Shown here in pieces: positions 45,344-55,006 of a stretch of 64,000 nt of DNA. The stretch is from Nitrosococcus halophilus Nc 4. GTDB lineage: Bacteria > Pseudomonadota > Gammaproteobacteria > Nitrosococcales > Nitrosococcaceae. A program made the translations under genes and the position numbers. The stretch lies in NCBI RefSeq assembly GCF_000024725.1, contig NC_013960.1, forward strand, positions 3,334,001-3,398,000, given 5' to 3'. Position 1 is the stretch's first letter, and every line of letters starts with the position of its first letter. The notes below the pieces were generated by a model. It worked only from the letters and a program-made list of their open reading frames with translations, had not been told where the DNA came from and made no database searches.

Positions 45344-45433
45344 TACCAATTTCATGTAATTTTGCATTGTATAGATGCAGTCTAAACAAGCACTTGAAGC
45401 CTTAATAAATTGCATTCTTTGATTAAATTGGTA
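45344..45433. mobile_element. MITE copy C (90 bp)
   Basis: Inverted orientation relative to copy B: its reverse complement matches B along the whole 90 bases with about ten to twelve differences. The ends are TACCAATTT and AAATTGGTA, flanked by the 3-base duplication TAA. It sits between amt and argA and has no coding capacity. Confidence 0.88.
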
Positions 45434-45514
45434 TAACTCACCATGGGAATTATGCTAGTTACTGAAACGAGGCCTGGCTTACCCTTTATGTTACATTGAT
45501 ATTGACAAAACCCA

Positions 45515-46831
45515 TTGAGTACCGATCACCCCTTACCCGAAGCCCATTGGTTCAGGAATGCCGCCCCTTATATTCATGCCCATCGTGGCCGAACATTTGT
45601 CATCGCCTTCACGGGAGAAGCCATACAAGGGCCTACTTTTCCTCACCTTATTCATGACATTGCGCTGTTAGGCAGCCTCGGTATCCAGTTGGTATTAGTG
45701 CACGGCGCCCGCCCCCAGATTGAGGCTACTCTCGCTCAACGGGGGCTAAACCTACGCTATGTCAATGGCCTCCGGGTAACGGACGACGCCGCCCTATTCT
45801 GCGTTAAACAAGCCATAGGTGCGGTCCGGGTTGAAATTGAAGCCCTGCTTTCCATGGGCTTGCCCAACTCCCCCATGGCAGGGGCCCAAGTCCGGGTTGC
45901 CGCGGGTAACTTCATTACGGCCCGGCCCCTGGGAGTGAGGGAGGGGGTTGATTATTGTCATACTGGGGAGGTCCGCAAAGTGGATATCGAGGCAATACGA
46001 CAGCGCCTCAACAGCGGCGCCATCGTCCTGCTCTCACCCCTGGGTTACTCTCTCACCGGCGAGGTCTTCAACCTCAGTGCAGAAGAAGTGGCCACTGTCT
46101 CGGCTATCGCCCTTGGAGCGGATAAACTCATTTTCATTGGCACAGGCCTACCCGCAGCAGCGCCCTCTCCCTTGCCCCGGGAGCTGAATCCCCAGGAGGC
46201 GGAACAGCTGCTAAGGTCAACATCGGAGTTGCCCGATGAACTCGTCTGCCATCTTCAAAGCGCTATTCATGCTTGCCGCTCTAGAGTTCCTCGGGTCCAT
46301 ATTATCGACCAACATCTGGATGGCGCCCTATTGATGGAGCTATTTAGCCGCGATGGTATCGGCACCTTGGTGACAGCCATTGCCTTCGAGGATACCCGGC
46401 GGGCAATGATTGAAGATGTTGGCGGCATTCTGGAACTGATTGCCCCTTTGGAGGAAAGGGGCCTCCTGGTGCGGCGGTCCCGGGAGCGGCTAGAAATGGA
46501 AATCCACCACTTTACGGTCATGGAACGGGACGGGACCATTATTGGCTGCGCGGCATTATATCCTTTTCCAGAAGAAAAAATCGGCGAGCTCGCTTGCCTT
46601 GTGGTTCATCCCGACTATCGACAGTCCGGGCGGGCCACGGCCCTGCTTACCGGCATAGAAAAAGCGGCCAAGCAACAGGGTCTTAGCCGCCTCTGCGTCC
46701 TGACCACTCAAACCGCCCACTGGTTTCGGGAGCGGGGATTTGAGCCTAGCAGCTTAGAGGCTTTACCGGAAAACAAGCGAGCGCTTTACAATTATCAGCG
46801 CAACAGCAAAGTTTTTGTAAAAAGCCTGTGA
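45515..46831 (+). CDS. argA: Amino-acid N-acetyltransferase (N-acetylglutamate synthase)
   Basis: A 438-residue enzyme for the first step of arginine synthesis, acetylating glutamate with acetyl-CoA. It has the amino-acid-kinase-like domain (FRNAAPYIHAHRGRTFVIAF, LGIQLVLVHGARPQIEATLA, LRVTDDAALFCVKQAIG) and a C-terminal GNAT domain (about 295-435, LVVHPDYRQSGRATALLTGI). Length agrees with E. coli ArgA. The start is TTG 45515; the nearest in-frame upstream codons run into a TGA. The Shine-Dalgarno sequence is weak, so the gene may be weakly translated. The MITE lies 80 bases upstream. Confidence 0.94.
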   Translation: MSTDHPLPEAHWFRNAAPYIHAHRGRTFVIAFTGEAIQGPTFPHLIHDIALLGSLGIQLVLVHGARPQIEATLAQRGLNLRYVNGLRVTDDAALFCVKQAIGAVRVEIEALLSMGLPNSPMAGAQVRVAAGNFITARPLGVREGVDYCHTGEVRKVDIEAIRQRLNSGAIVLLSPLGYSLTGEVFNLSAEEVATVSAIALGADKLIFIGTGLPAAAPSPLPRELNPQEAEQLLRSTSELPDELVCHLQSAIHACRSRVPRVHIIDQHLDGALLMELFSRDGIGTLVTAIAFEDTRRAMIEDVGGILELIAPLEERGLLVRRSRERLEMEIHHFTVMERDGTIIGCAALYPFPEEKIGELACLVVHPDYRQSGRATALLTGIEKAAKQQGLSRLCVLTTQTAHWFRERGFEPSSLEALPENKRALYNYQRNSKVFVKSL

Positions 46832-46928
46832 CGACTCCCTACCCTATTGGGAGCAGGCCTCCACTGGCAGAGACGGACCGCCATTCCATCTTGTTTTGGT
46901 TTGGTTATAGGTCATTTATAGATTCAGA

Positions 46929-46967
46929 ACCAGTCCGCTTATATCCCCGCCCGATTGGGCAAGGGTT
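46929..46967. repeat. Solo copy of the IS605-type left-end hairpin
   Basis: CCGCTTATATCCCCGCCCGATTG with GGCAAGGGTTTACGC matches the sequence at 42310 (one mismatch in the first 24 bases and a matching TTTACGC). No transposase gene is nearby, so it is a leftover or a non-autonomous end. Confidence 0.6.
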
Positions 46968-47034
46968 TACGCCGGGTCTTGCTAAAGGCATCCTGGAAAA
47001 TCTTTTTCTGTTGCAAAAGAGCTTTCTAGGGGCG

Positions 47035-48474
47035 TTACTCACCACTCAGCTTCTTTTTCAATAGTTCATTGACCTGCTCAGGATTGGCCTTACCCTTTGA
47101 AGCCTTCATCACTTGCCCGACAAAGAAACCAAAGAGTTTATTCTTGCCCGCCTGGTACTGTTCCAGCTGCTGGGGATGAGTTGCTAACACTTCATCAATG
47201 AGCTTTTCAATGCTTGCTGTATCCGTTACCTGCTTCAAGCCTTGACGCTCGATTATCTCGTCGGCATTGCCTCCCTGGGTATACATTGTTTCAAACACGG
47301 TCTTGGCAATCTTGCCAGAGATGGTTTTATCAACCACACGTTTAATCAATTGGCCGAGTTGCTCTGGAGTAACAGGGCTATTTTCAATGTTTTTCCCTTC
47401 CTTGTTAAGGGCCCCTGCCAAATCGCCCATGACCCAGTTAGCACACAACTTTGCCTCTCCACCAGCGGTTTTGACCACCGCTTCGTAGTAATCGGCTAGC
47501 TCCCGGCTGGTAGTCAGCACACTGGCGTCATAGGCGGAGAGGTTATACTCTGCCATGAACCGTTTACGCTTGTCATCCGGAAGCTCCGGGAGTGTTTTTT
47601 GAACCTCTTCGATAAAACTATCGTCTAGCACCAACGGCAATAAGTCTGGATCGGGGAAGTAACGATAGTCGGTGGCTTCCTCTTTGGTGCGCATGGGGCG
47701 GGTTTCGTTTTTGTTTGGATCAAAGAGACGGGTTTCCTGGATCACACGGCCGCCTGACTCCAGCACTTCGATTTGACGTTCGATTTCATATTGGAGTGCC
47801 CGTTCCACAAAGCGGAAGGAATTAATATTCTTAAGTTCCGTACGGGTACCGAAAGCTTCCTGCCCCTGGGGGCGGATAGAGACATTAGCATCACAACGGA
47901 AAGATCCCTCCTGCATGTTGCCATCGCAAATCCCAAGATAGCGTACTAAAGTGTGGATCTTTTTCATGTAAGCTACGGCTTCCTTGGTCGAGCGCAAATC
48001 CGGCCCAGAAACGATTTCTAGCAAGGGAGTACCGGCCCGGTTGAGGTCAATACCGGTCATTCCATGGAAGTCCTCATGCAAAGATTTCCCCGCATCTTCT
48101 TCCAAGTGAGCTCGAATAATCGTGATATGTTTTTCAACCCCCTCTTCCAGCTCAATGATCGTGTGGCCATTGGCGACAACCGGGAGTTCATACTGGCTAA
48201 TTTGATAGCCTTTGGGTAGGTCTGGATAAAAATAGTTTTTACGGGCGAAGATGGAGCGCTCGGTAATTTTGGCTCCGATAGCCAGCCCAAACTTGACCGC
48301 CATGCGTACAGCCGTTTCATTCAGCACCGGCAATACTCCAGGTAACCCCAGGTCAATGGCGCAGGCCTGGGTGTTAGGTGGCGCACCATAGGCAGTTGCC
48401 GCCCCTGAAAAGATCTTAGATTTTGTTGCTAGTTGGGCATGGATTTCCAACCCAATCACTGGTTCCCACTGCAT
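47035..48474 (-). CDS. gatB: Asp-tRNA(Asn)/Glu-tRNA(Gln) amidotransferase subunit B
   Basis: A 479-residue subunit of GatCAB, which phosphorylates and amidates misacylated tRNA. The start [20 protein letters not shown] is the family signature, followed by [20 protein letters not shown] and [20 protein letters not shown], and the YqeY-like C-terminal domain ending in KKKLSGE. gatA and gatC are not in the window; upstream on the same strand is UDP-glucose dehydrogenase, only 30 bases away. Confidence 0.96.
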   Translation of the reverse strand: MQWEPVIGLEIHAQLATKSKIFSGAATAYGAPPNTQACAIDLGLPGVLPVLNETAVRMAVKFGLAIGAKITERSIFARKNYFYPDLPKGYQISQYELPVVANGHTIIELEEGVEKHITIIRAHLEEDAGKSLHEDFHGMTGIDLNRAGTPLLEIVSGPDLRSTKEAVAYMKKIHTLVRYLGICDGNMQEGSFRCDANVSIRPQGQEAFGTRTELKNINSFRFVERALQYEIERQIEVLESGGRVIQETRLFDPNKNETRPMRTKEEATDYRYFPDPDLLPLVLDDSFIEEVQKTLPELPDDKRKRFMAEYNLSAYDASVLTTSRELADYYEAVVKTAGGEAKLCANWVMGDLAGALNKEGKNIENSPVTPEQLGQLIKRVVDKTISGKIAKTVFETMYTQGGNADEIIERQGLKQVTDTASIEKLIDEVLATHPQQLEQYQAGKNKLFGFFVGQVMKASKGKANPEQVNELLKKKLSGE

Positions 48475-48504
48475 GTGTAAGCCCCGATTAATGTGAGATC
48501 AAGA

Positions 48505-49896
48505 TCATATGTTAGAGACATCCGATAAGATGGGATGGGCTGCCGAGATCTCAGCCCGGGATTTAGCCGTCATCACCGGTCGACCAATTGAGTAATGGAT
48601 AATGCCCTGGCTAGCCATGAGAGCGGGATCATAAAGATTGCGGCCATCGAATACGACTGGCGCTTTGAGTGAGGTTTTAACCATTTCAAAATCCAAACTG
48701 CGAAATACATTCCATTCGGTGACCACGGCTAGCGCATCAGCGCCTTGCAAGGCTGCCTCGGGTGTCTCACATAGTACCAATTCCTGCCGGTTGCCATAAA
48801 TACGCCGCGCTTCGTCCCTAGCCACCGGGTCATAGGCCTGGATTCGGGCTCCAGCTTCCCAGAGCGCCTCCATTAAAGTACGGCTAGGTGCCTCACGCAT
48901 ATCGTCGGTATTGGGCTTGAAAGCCAGTCCCCAGAGCGCGATGGTGCGCTCCGATAGCTGGCCCTCAAAATGATGCCGGATTTTGTGGAAAAGGCTTTGT
49001 TTCTGTCGGTTATTTACCGTCTCTACTGCATTAAGTAGCTCAGCATTATAATCTACTTCCCGGGCAATTCGCTCTAGGGCCTTAACATCCTTAGGAAAAC
49101 AGGAGCCCCCATAACCGCAGCCGGGATAGATAAAATGATAACCAATTCGTGGATCGGCGCCTATGCCCAAGCGTACTTGTTCGATATTAGCCCCAAGCTT
49201 TTCAGCTAGATTGGCCATTTCATTCATGAAACTGATTTTAGTCGCCAGCATGGCATTCGCCGCATACTTGGTGAGTTCTGCTGAGCGGATATCCATTGCC
49301 ACTAGGCGGTCATGATTTCGATTGAAAGGCGCATATAATACCCGTAGCAGTTCAGTGGTGCGAGGGTTATCCGTACCAATGATAACCCGGTCGGGTTTCA
49401 TAAAATCTTCAACAGCCGCCCCCTCTTTGAGAAACTCAGGATTAGAGACAACATCGAACTCCAGGCTTGCGCCTTGTTTTTCCAAGGTTTTACGGATAGT
49501 CTCTCTAACTTTATCAGCGGTTCCCACAGGCACGGTGGACTTATTGACTACAATACGATAGTCCTTCATATGCTCGCCAATGTTACGGGCTACCGCCAAT
49601 ACATATTGAAGATCCGCAGAACCGTCTTCATCAGGGGGCGTACCTACTGCGATGAACTGAAATAGGCCATGGGCTACCCCTTGGGTGACATCGGTGGTGA
49701 AGTTGAGCCGTTTACCTTCTATATTCTTCTGCACTAAGGCATCAAGTCCCGGCTCATAAATAGGCACTTTCCCTCGCTTGAGCATGGCAATCTTTTGCTC
49801 GTCAATATCAACGCAGAGTACCTCATTGCCGACCTCTGCCAGGCAAGTGCCGGTCACAAGGCCCACATAGCCCGAACCAAAAACAGTGACTTTCAT
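48505..49896 (-). CDS. ugd: UDP-glucose 6-dehydrogenase
   Basis: A 463-residue NAD-dependent enzyme oxidising UDP-glucose to UDP-glucuronate, a donor for acidic polysaccharide. It begins [20 protein letters not shown] (NAD-binding GxGxxG). It has [20 protein letters not shown], and the catalytic cysteine is in [15 protein letters not shown]. The C-terminal domain contains [18 protein letters not shown] and [10 protein letters not shown] chose ATG 49896 with GGGAGAAA upstream; the ORF continues to 49986 without homology. The exopolysaccharide genes in this window probably use its product. Confidence 0.95.
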   Translation of the reverse strand: MKVTVFGSGYVGLVTGTCLAEVGNEVLCVDIDEQKIAMLKRGKVPIYEPGLDALVQKNIEGKRLNFTTDVTQGVAHGLFQFIAVGTPPDEDGSADLQYVLAVARNIGEHMKDYRIVVNKSTVPVGTADKVRETIRKTLEKQGASLEFDVVSNPEFLKEGAAVEDFMKPDRVIIGTDNPRTTELLRVLYAPFNRNHDRLVAMDIRSAELTKYAANAMLATKISFMNEMANLAEKLGANIEQVRLGIGADPRIGYHFIYPGCGYGGSCFPKDVKALERIAREVDYNAELLNAVETVNNRQKQSLFHKIRHHFEGQLSERTIALWGLAFKPNTDDMREAPSRTLMEALWEAGARIQAYDPVARDEARRIYGNRQELVLCETPEAALQGADALAVVTEWNVFRSLDFEMVKTSLKAPVVFDGRNLYDPALMASQGIIHYSIGRPVMTAKSRAEISAAHPILSDVSNI

Positions 49897-50170
49897 TGGT
49901 TTTTTCTCCCTGAAGTTTTCCCTATAAACGGATCGGCATATTCTCAATAAACAGGTATCGAAAATGAATAAACTTACACCTCGCACGATACCTAGGCGAT
50001 GATACTGATGTTGTTTTTACAATGCCTGGCTTTTTTTACAAAAATATTGGCTGACATTTATCAATAAAGATCAGTTTATTTGCTATTGTATTTAGAAGTA
50101 TTGGTGCCGATATAGAAGGTAAACGTTAAATAGTCATAGAGATCAAATTTAACATTTAAAGATAACCCCA

Positions 50171-51166
50171 ATGTATCAAAAATTTTACAAATTGACAGGA
50201 AAACCGTTTCAACTTAGTGCTGATCCTTGCTTTTTTTATGGCAGCACGGTTCACAAGCGGGCTTTGTCCTATTTGCGTTATGGCCTCATGCAAGGAGAAG
50301 GCTTTATTGTCATTACGGGTCCTATTGGCGCCGGTAAAACAATGCTGGCTCGGACCTTGGTCTCTGAGCTTGCCGACAATAACACCATAGCGGCCCAAGT
50401 CGTCACCACGCAGTTAGAGGCTAATGACATGCTGCGTATTATAGCCGCTTCCTATGGACTTACCCATGAAGGCGTAGCCAAAGCGACCTTGCTAAAAGCC
50501 ATTGAATCCTTCCTAATAACGCGGGCACGGGAGGGTAAACGAGTCCTATTGCTGGTGGATGAAGCCCAAAACTTGCCCCCTGACTCTATTGAAGAGCTGC
50601 GTATGCTTTCTAATTTCCAAGTGGGAGAGAGGGCATTACTGCAGTGTTTCCTTCTAGGACAAGAGGAATTTCGACAGATCTTAGCTCTGGAAGATATGGA
50701 ACAACTGCGGCAGCGGATTATTGCTGCTTACCACCTCACTCCGCTAGACAAGGATGAAACACAAGGATACATTGAGCATCGCCTCAATCTGGTTGGGTGG
50801 GAGGATGATCCGTTGATCACGGACGAGGCCTATGATGCGATCTACAACCATACCGGAGGCTTACCCCGGCGGATCAATTCTCTTTGCGACCGTCTACTAT
50901 TATATTCTTATGTTGAGGAAAGGCACACCATTGATGAGCAGGAAGTCAGTGTCGTTACTAAAGAAATGGACTTGGAAGGTATTCGCTCTAAGGCGGGAGA
51001 AAAAGTAGCAGCGGAGAAAGACCATGATTTTGAAGAGCGCCTTACCCGGTTAGAGGAAACCGTCGCCGCATTGGAGGAAACAGTAGGCAGCCTCTCTGAT
51101 GAAGAAGTTCAGCCTGATTTGTCCCCTTCGGGGCTGCGCCAAATCTCCACAGGTAACGAAAATTAA
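50171..51166 (+). CDS. XrtA-associated ATPase (ExeA-like)
   Basis: A 331-residue AAA+ ATPase of the TIGR03015 type (XrtA-associated ATPase). It begins YQKFYKLTGKPFQLSADPCF (general ExeA-like start), Walker A is GPIGAGKT (50-57), Walker B VLLLVDEAQNL (125-135), and sensor/arginine-region residues lie in LRQRIIAAYHL. The C-terminal 60 residues are a short coiled coil with two similar heptads (TRLEETVAALEETVGSL). In typical XrtA loci it sits beside the chain-length and kinase genes; here it is about 45 kb away and alone. Confidence 0.9.
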   Translation: MYQKFYKLTGKPFQLSADPCFFYGSTVHKRALSYLRYGLMQGEGFIVITGPIGAGKTMLARTLVSELADNNTIAAQVVTTQLEANDMLRIIAASYGLTHEGVAKATLLKAIESFLITRAREGKRVLLLVDEAQNLPPDSIEELRMLSNFQVGERALLQCFLLGQEEFRQILALEDMEQLRQRIIAAYHLTPLDKDETQGYIEHRLNLVGWEDDPLITDEAYDAIYNHTGGLPRRINSLCDRLLLYSYVEERHTIDEQEVSVVTKEMDLEGIRSKAGEKVAAEKDHDFEERLTRLEETVAALEETVGSLSDEEVQPDLSPSGLRQISTGNEN

Positions 51167-51170
51167 ACTC

Positions 51171-51836
51171 TTAGCTGGTTTTTTCTCGAAGACTGATCAC
51201 GGTCCAGCCGTTGGTACGGGCATGGGCATTTAGCATCTCATCAGGATCTACAGCGATTGGATGAGTGACTTGCTCTAGGAGCGGTATATCATTATGGGAA
51301 TCGCTATAAAACCAGCTTGTTCCTAGGGTTAAGGCCTGCTCTTTGAGCCATGCCTTTAATCGAGTCACCTTGCCCTCCCGGTAGGAGGGAACGCCGCTAA
51401 CTTGTCCGGTGTAACGGCCGCCCCGAATTTCAGGTTCAGTCGCGATGAGGTCATCGACCCCAAGTATTTCGGCGATAGGCCCAGTAATGAAACGGTTGGT
51501 CGCCGTGATGATAAGCAACCTATGCCCCTGGGATCGGTGCGAAGCAAGCAGTTCCTGAGCCTGAGGCAAAATAATGGGGCGGATTTTTTCTTCCAGATAT
51601 TGTGAACGCCAGTTCTCTAGTTGGCGAAGGGAATGCTGCTCCAGGAGCGCTAGTTGAAATGCCAAGAACTCATAAATATTTAACGTACCCTCTTGGTATT
51701 GCCGATAAAAAGCTTGATTCGTCCGTTCATAGTCTTCACTATTGACGGCCCCCTGCTCCACCAGGAATTGCCCCCATAAGTAATCAGAGTCCCCGGCGAG
51801 CAGGGTATTATCCAAATCAAATATAGCTAGCCCCAT
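51171..51836 (-). CDS. HAD-IB family phosphatase (SerB-like)
   Basis: A 221-residue HAD-superfamily hydrolase. Motif I is LAIFDLDNTLLAGDSDYLWG (Asp nucleophile and Asp+2), motif II is in LLIITATNRFITGP (Thr), and motifs III/IV are in YREGKVTRL and FYSDSHNDIPLLE. The closest families are phosphoserine phosphatase-like and histidinol-phosphatase-type HAD-IB proteins; the substrate is unknown. I chose ATG 51836 by family homology although the Shine-Dalgarno sequence is poor; ATG 51878 is the alternative. It is divergent from rppH copy 1, a common pairing in gammaproteobacteria. Confidence 0.87.
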   Translation of the reverse strand: MGLAIFDLDNTLLAGDSDYLWGQFLVEQGAVNSEDYERTNQAFYRQYQEGTLNIYEFLAFQLALLEQHSLRQLENWRSQYLEEKIRPIILPQAQELLASHRSQGHRLLIITATNRFITGPIAEILGVDDLIATEPEIRGGRYTGQVSGVPSYREGKVTRLKAWLKEQALTLGTSWFYSDSHNDIPLLEQVTHPIAVDPDEMLNAHARTNGWTVISLREKTS

Positions 51837-51874
51837 ATGTTTGATTTCTCTGCCCCTTAAAACCTCCAAGGATA

Positions 51875-52562
51875 CCATAGAAGAGGGTCAGGGAATTAAA
51901 GTTTGCGCTAAGGGGTTAATTTTAGGTATCTTTGTAAGGTTATTTTATAAGCGATAGATAATAGAGCGTGGGCAGGCCGTGATTGATCGAGACGGCTTTA
52001 GGGCGAATGTGGGGCTCATCCTTTGCAATGAGGATGACAGGGTATTATGGGCGCGGCGAGCAAGGGAGGAGGCATGGCAGTTTCCCCAGGGAGGGATCAA
52101 GGAGAATGAGACCGCTGAGGAGGCTGTCTACCGGGAGTTGGCAGAGGAAGTGGGGTTAGGCCCGGAGCATGTCAGCATTATGGGCTGCACCCGAGGTTGG
52201 CTGCGGTATCGTCTGCCTAATCGTTATATCCGTTATGGCAACAAGCCCCTGTGTATCGGCCAAAAGCAGATTTGGTATTTACTTCGTTTTATGGGAGAGG
52301 AGCAAGATGTCCGGCTGGATGTGACGGATAGGCCGGAGTTTGACTATTGGTGCTGGGTCAACTATTGGTATCCGCTGCGTGAAATTGTGTATTTCAAGCG
52401 CAAAGTGTATCAACGGGCGTTGAATGAGCTGGCGCCTTTGATATTTCCAGGCTATCGGCCGCCATCTGCGGCCCGCTCTAGCTATGGGAAGCGGCGCCGT
52501 CATCAGCGGGCGAGGCCTTGCTACTAGGAGCGAAGTGCCCCTAAACGTAGCCCTAGCATCTG
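51875..52562 (+). repeat. Left arm of an approximately 690-bp inverted duplication (carries rppH copy 1)
   Basis: This arm is repeated in reverse orientation at 53526-54214 with more than 95% identity by eye. It covers about 100 bases of upstream DNA, all of rppH and about 35 bases after it. The left limit is at CCATAGAAGAGGG and the right limit near CTAGCAT. Confidence 0.9.
51979..52527 (+). CDS. rppH: RNA pyrophosphohydrolase RppH, copy 1
   Basis: A 182-residue Nudix hydrolase that removes pyrophosphate from the 5' end of mRNA to start decay. The Nudix box [23 protein letters not shown] is complete (split over residues 38-60), with the start [20 protein letters not shown] and the family segments [13 protein letters not shown] and [18 protein letters not shown]. 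The start is GTG 51979. It has a substitution Cys for Arg in [10 protein letters not shown], where copy 2 keeps the family-typical WRWV. It lies next to a HAD gene, the usual neighbourhood. Confidence 0.94.
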   Translation: MIDRDGFRANVGLILCNEDDRVLWARRAREEAWQFPQGGIKENETAEEAVYRELAEEVGLGPEHVSIMGCTRGWLRYRLPNRYIRYGNKPLCIGQKQIWYLLRFMGEEQDVRLDVTDRPEFDYWCWVNYWYPLREIVYFKRKVYQRALNELAPLIFPGYRPPSAARSSYGKRRRHQRARPCY

Positions 52563-52756
52563 TTGGGGATCATAGGCACTGTTATTCTTAGGGGTATCTT
52601 AGCGAGGCGCTCAACCATAATAGGCATGGAGCCGCGAATACAAGAGCATAAGCTGTTGATTATTAAGTGAGGAGGGATTTTAGATCTCCATACGTCCTCC
52701 ATAGTATGGATGAGGTGGCTAAATAACCGCCCTCGGAGGCGTATAAGTCTATACTA

Positions 52757-52970
52757 CTAGCCCCGGGGCAGATAGCCAAGGAGGATTATCACTATGAGCC
52801 CCAGGGGACGGGCGCGTTATGGCCCTCTGCAGGGTGTAGTCGAGAGCAGCGTATGCGCTTGGAGTGGGCTGATGAGATCCAATAATTGCTAGACGAAGAT
52901 TATCCCCAGGCAGGTAAGGTCAAATTGGTCTACGATAATCTTAACACCCATCATATACCGGAGATAGTGA
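52757..52970 (+). pseudogene. IS630-family transposase fragment
   Basis: In one plus frame GQIAKEDYHYEPQGTGALW, then EWADEIQ-stop-LLDEDYPQAG and KVKLVYDNLNTHHIPE can be read. The last includes the DNLNTH DDE-type motif of IS630 transposases. A TAA stop near 52882 and the missing N- and C-terminal parts show it is a relic. It lies between the two rppH copies. Confidence 0.75.
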
Positions 52971-52988
52971 CTACCAAGCCCCAGGGAC

Positions 52989-53545
52989 TATAGCCCCAGT
53001 CCCAAAATATTGAGAGCACCATTTTGATCGCGACACATTTCCAAACCACAGCAGAAACAACGGTAGAGGCGGTTGGCAAGCTTGAGCGCTTGCCGGTGTC
53101 CGCACCAATGGCAATCCTGTGTGGCGTATAACCGGGTTCGCTTTAGCCAATGTCTTACCACCTTCTTCCGCTTTGTAGGACAGGTATTGAGCGAACTGCG
53201 ACCAGGCCGCGTTCATGATGCTCTTGGCAAGGCAGTGGTGATGCACCATCCGGTTGACGGAAAGATTCTCGATGCAGATCACGCCATACTGATTGATGAT
53301 CTTTCGGCTTTGCTGATGCGCGAAACCCTCTCGCCAGTTTTTGATGCGTTCGTGAATCTGGGCTACAACTTTTCGGTATTTGGCCCGCTTAGGCGTTCCC
53401 TTCCCGGCTTTAGAAAGATAGTTCACCGATTCCTGACCTTCTTCCCAAGCAGACTTGCGCTCCTCAAGAAAGTGGTTGTAATTGTAAAGAGAGGAATCTT
53501 GCGGCGCATGTTGATAAGCCTCTGCACATGCTATAGAGCTATGTT
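52989..53545 (-). pseudogene. IS200/IS605 TnpB relic with internal deletion
   Basis: Minus-strand pieces in different frames are AEAYQHAPQDSSLYNYNHF near the start, LSKAGKGTPKRAKYRKVVAQ, then the RuvC-II glutamate segment VICIENLSVNRM, and after a frameshift QDCHWCGHRQALKLANRLYR and CFCCGLEMCRDQNGALNIL. Zinc-finger cysteines and the last RuvC aspartate are visible. The RuvC-I part is missing between about VNY and LSK, as in the copy at 41468. The N-terminus is cut at the right arm of the rppH duplication. Confidence 0.8.
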
Positions 53546-54214
53546 TAGGAGCACTTCGCTCCTAATGGCAAGGCCTCGCCCGCTGATGACGGCGCCGCTT
53601 CCCATAGCTGGAGCGGGCCGCAGATGGCGGCCGATAGCCTGGAAATATCAAAGGCGCCAGCTCATTCAACGCCCGCTGATACACTTTGCGCTTGAAATAC
53701 ACAATCTCGCGCAGCGGATACCAATAGTTGACCCAACGCCAATAGTCAAACTCCGGCCTATCCGTCACATCCAGCCGAAAATCTTGCTCCTCTCCCATAA
53801 AACGAAGTAAATACCAAATCTGCTTTTGGCCGATACACAGGGGCTTATTGCCATAACGGATATAACGATTAGGCAAACGATACCGCAACCAACCTCGGGT
53901 GCAGCCCATAATGCTGACATGCTCCGGACTTAACCCCACTTCCTCTGCTAGTTCCCGGTAGACTGCCTCCTCAGTAGTCTCATTCTCCTTGATCCCTCCC
54001 TGGGGAAACTGCCATGCCTTCTCCCTTGCTCGCCGCGCCCATAATACCCTGTCATCCTCATTGCAAAGGATAAGCCCCACATTCGCCCTAAAGCCGTCTC
54101 GATCAATCACGGCCTGCCCACGCTCTATTATCTATCGCTTATAAAATAATCTTATAAAGATACCTAAAATTAACCCCTTAGCGCAAACTTTAATTCCCTG
54201 GCCCTCTTCTATGG
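53526..54214 (-). repeat. Right arm of the approximately 690-bp inverted duplication (carries rppH copy 2)
   Basis: This arm is the inverted partner of 51875-52562. The upstream duplicate ends at the CCCTCTTCTATGG sequence at 54214, and differences between the arms are scattered single bases. Confidence 0.9.
53562..54110 (-). CDS. rppH: RNA pyrophosphohydrolase RppH, copy 2
   Basis: A 182-residue Nudix enzyme nearly identical to copy 1, on the opposite strand. By eye about six residues differ: Lys/Glu in AREKAW, Thr/Ala in NETTEEA, Ser/Gly in VGLSPEH, Phe/Val in EEQDFRLD, Arg/Cys in YWRWVN, and His/Tyr at the end. Its WRWV is the family-typical form. The frame, Nudix box ([17 protein letters not shown]) and GTG start are intact, so both copies may be active. 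It shares the upstream 100 bases with copy 1, so it likely has the same promoter. Confidence 0.93.
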   Translation of the reverse strand: MIDRDGFRANVGLILCNEDDRVLWARRAREKAWQFPQGGIKENETTEEAVYRELAEEVGLSPEHVSIMGCTRGWLRYRLPNRYIRYGNKPLCIGQKQIWYLLRFMGEEQDFRLDVTDRPEFDYWRWVNYWYPLREIVYFKRKVYQRALNELAPLIFPGYRPPSAARSSYGKRRRHQRARPCH

Positions 54215-55006
54215 CATAGATATAAGAGCTGAACCGCCATCAATTAGTCACCACCAACCTGTAGGCCAACTCTCAACCCCGCTCACCTGGTGACTCTTGC
54301 AGCGATTTTTCTTCGGTAATAGTAGCTGTAATTCCAGTTACCCCATCAGCCAACAAACATACTCACGCCCGATCCGAGGTTTTAGCTTTTAAAAGAAAAA
54401 GCTAAAAAGGGCACCACGAGGAATGACAAACCATAACCGGTGCAGAGTAAAAATTTAAAATTGCTTCTTCAACTGATGCTCAAAAGCTTAGGAATCAATC
54501 CTCTATCTCACAGAACATTTTCTCTAAACAACCTCCCCACCAATTCCATCATGTATTCCCAAATAGAGCGATAAAAACAACCTTCAGCTTATAGCAAATT
54601 AATGCTTAATTAACAGCTTGACAAGGCCACGTCACCTCCTACCTTTAATAATATGATAATTGATTTTTAATTAGGGAAATCCTCTCTTTAATAAACACGT
54701 AAATTAATAATAGTTACTACCGCAATTTGAAGGAGACGGCTCAGCTGGAGAAAAAGATTAAAGAGATGAAAAGTATCAGCAAATATGGCCAAGGAAAACT
54801 TGAGAGCAAAACAAATTAGGCTCCTTCCAAGCAACCATTTTTGCTTTACATTCAAAATTATTGTTTTTCATATAAAAGGTGTGGAAGATGAACCCCAGCC
54901 TAAGTATTGGTAGAGCTTCTCGACCTCACTGCAGGCAACCGCAATGACCTTCCGAAGCAGGCTAGTTAAGAAAGTTATCCTGCCGTGATTATAGTAGTCA
55001 ATTACT
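54215..55006. other. AT-rich intergenic region without recognised gene
   Basis: Nothing with coding potential is visible. It should contain the promoter of the sugar transferase at 55007; no -24/-12 element or c-di-GMP aptamer was found here. Confidence 0.5.

Noticed and set aside
53073-53810. Plus-strand frame of 245 residues
   Set aside because: It runs antisense through the TnpB relic and rppH copy 2.
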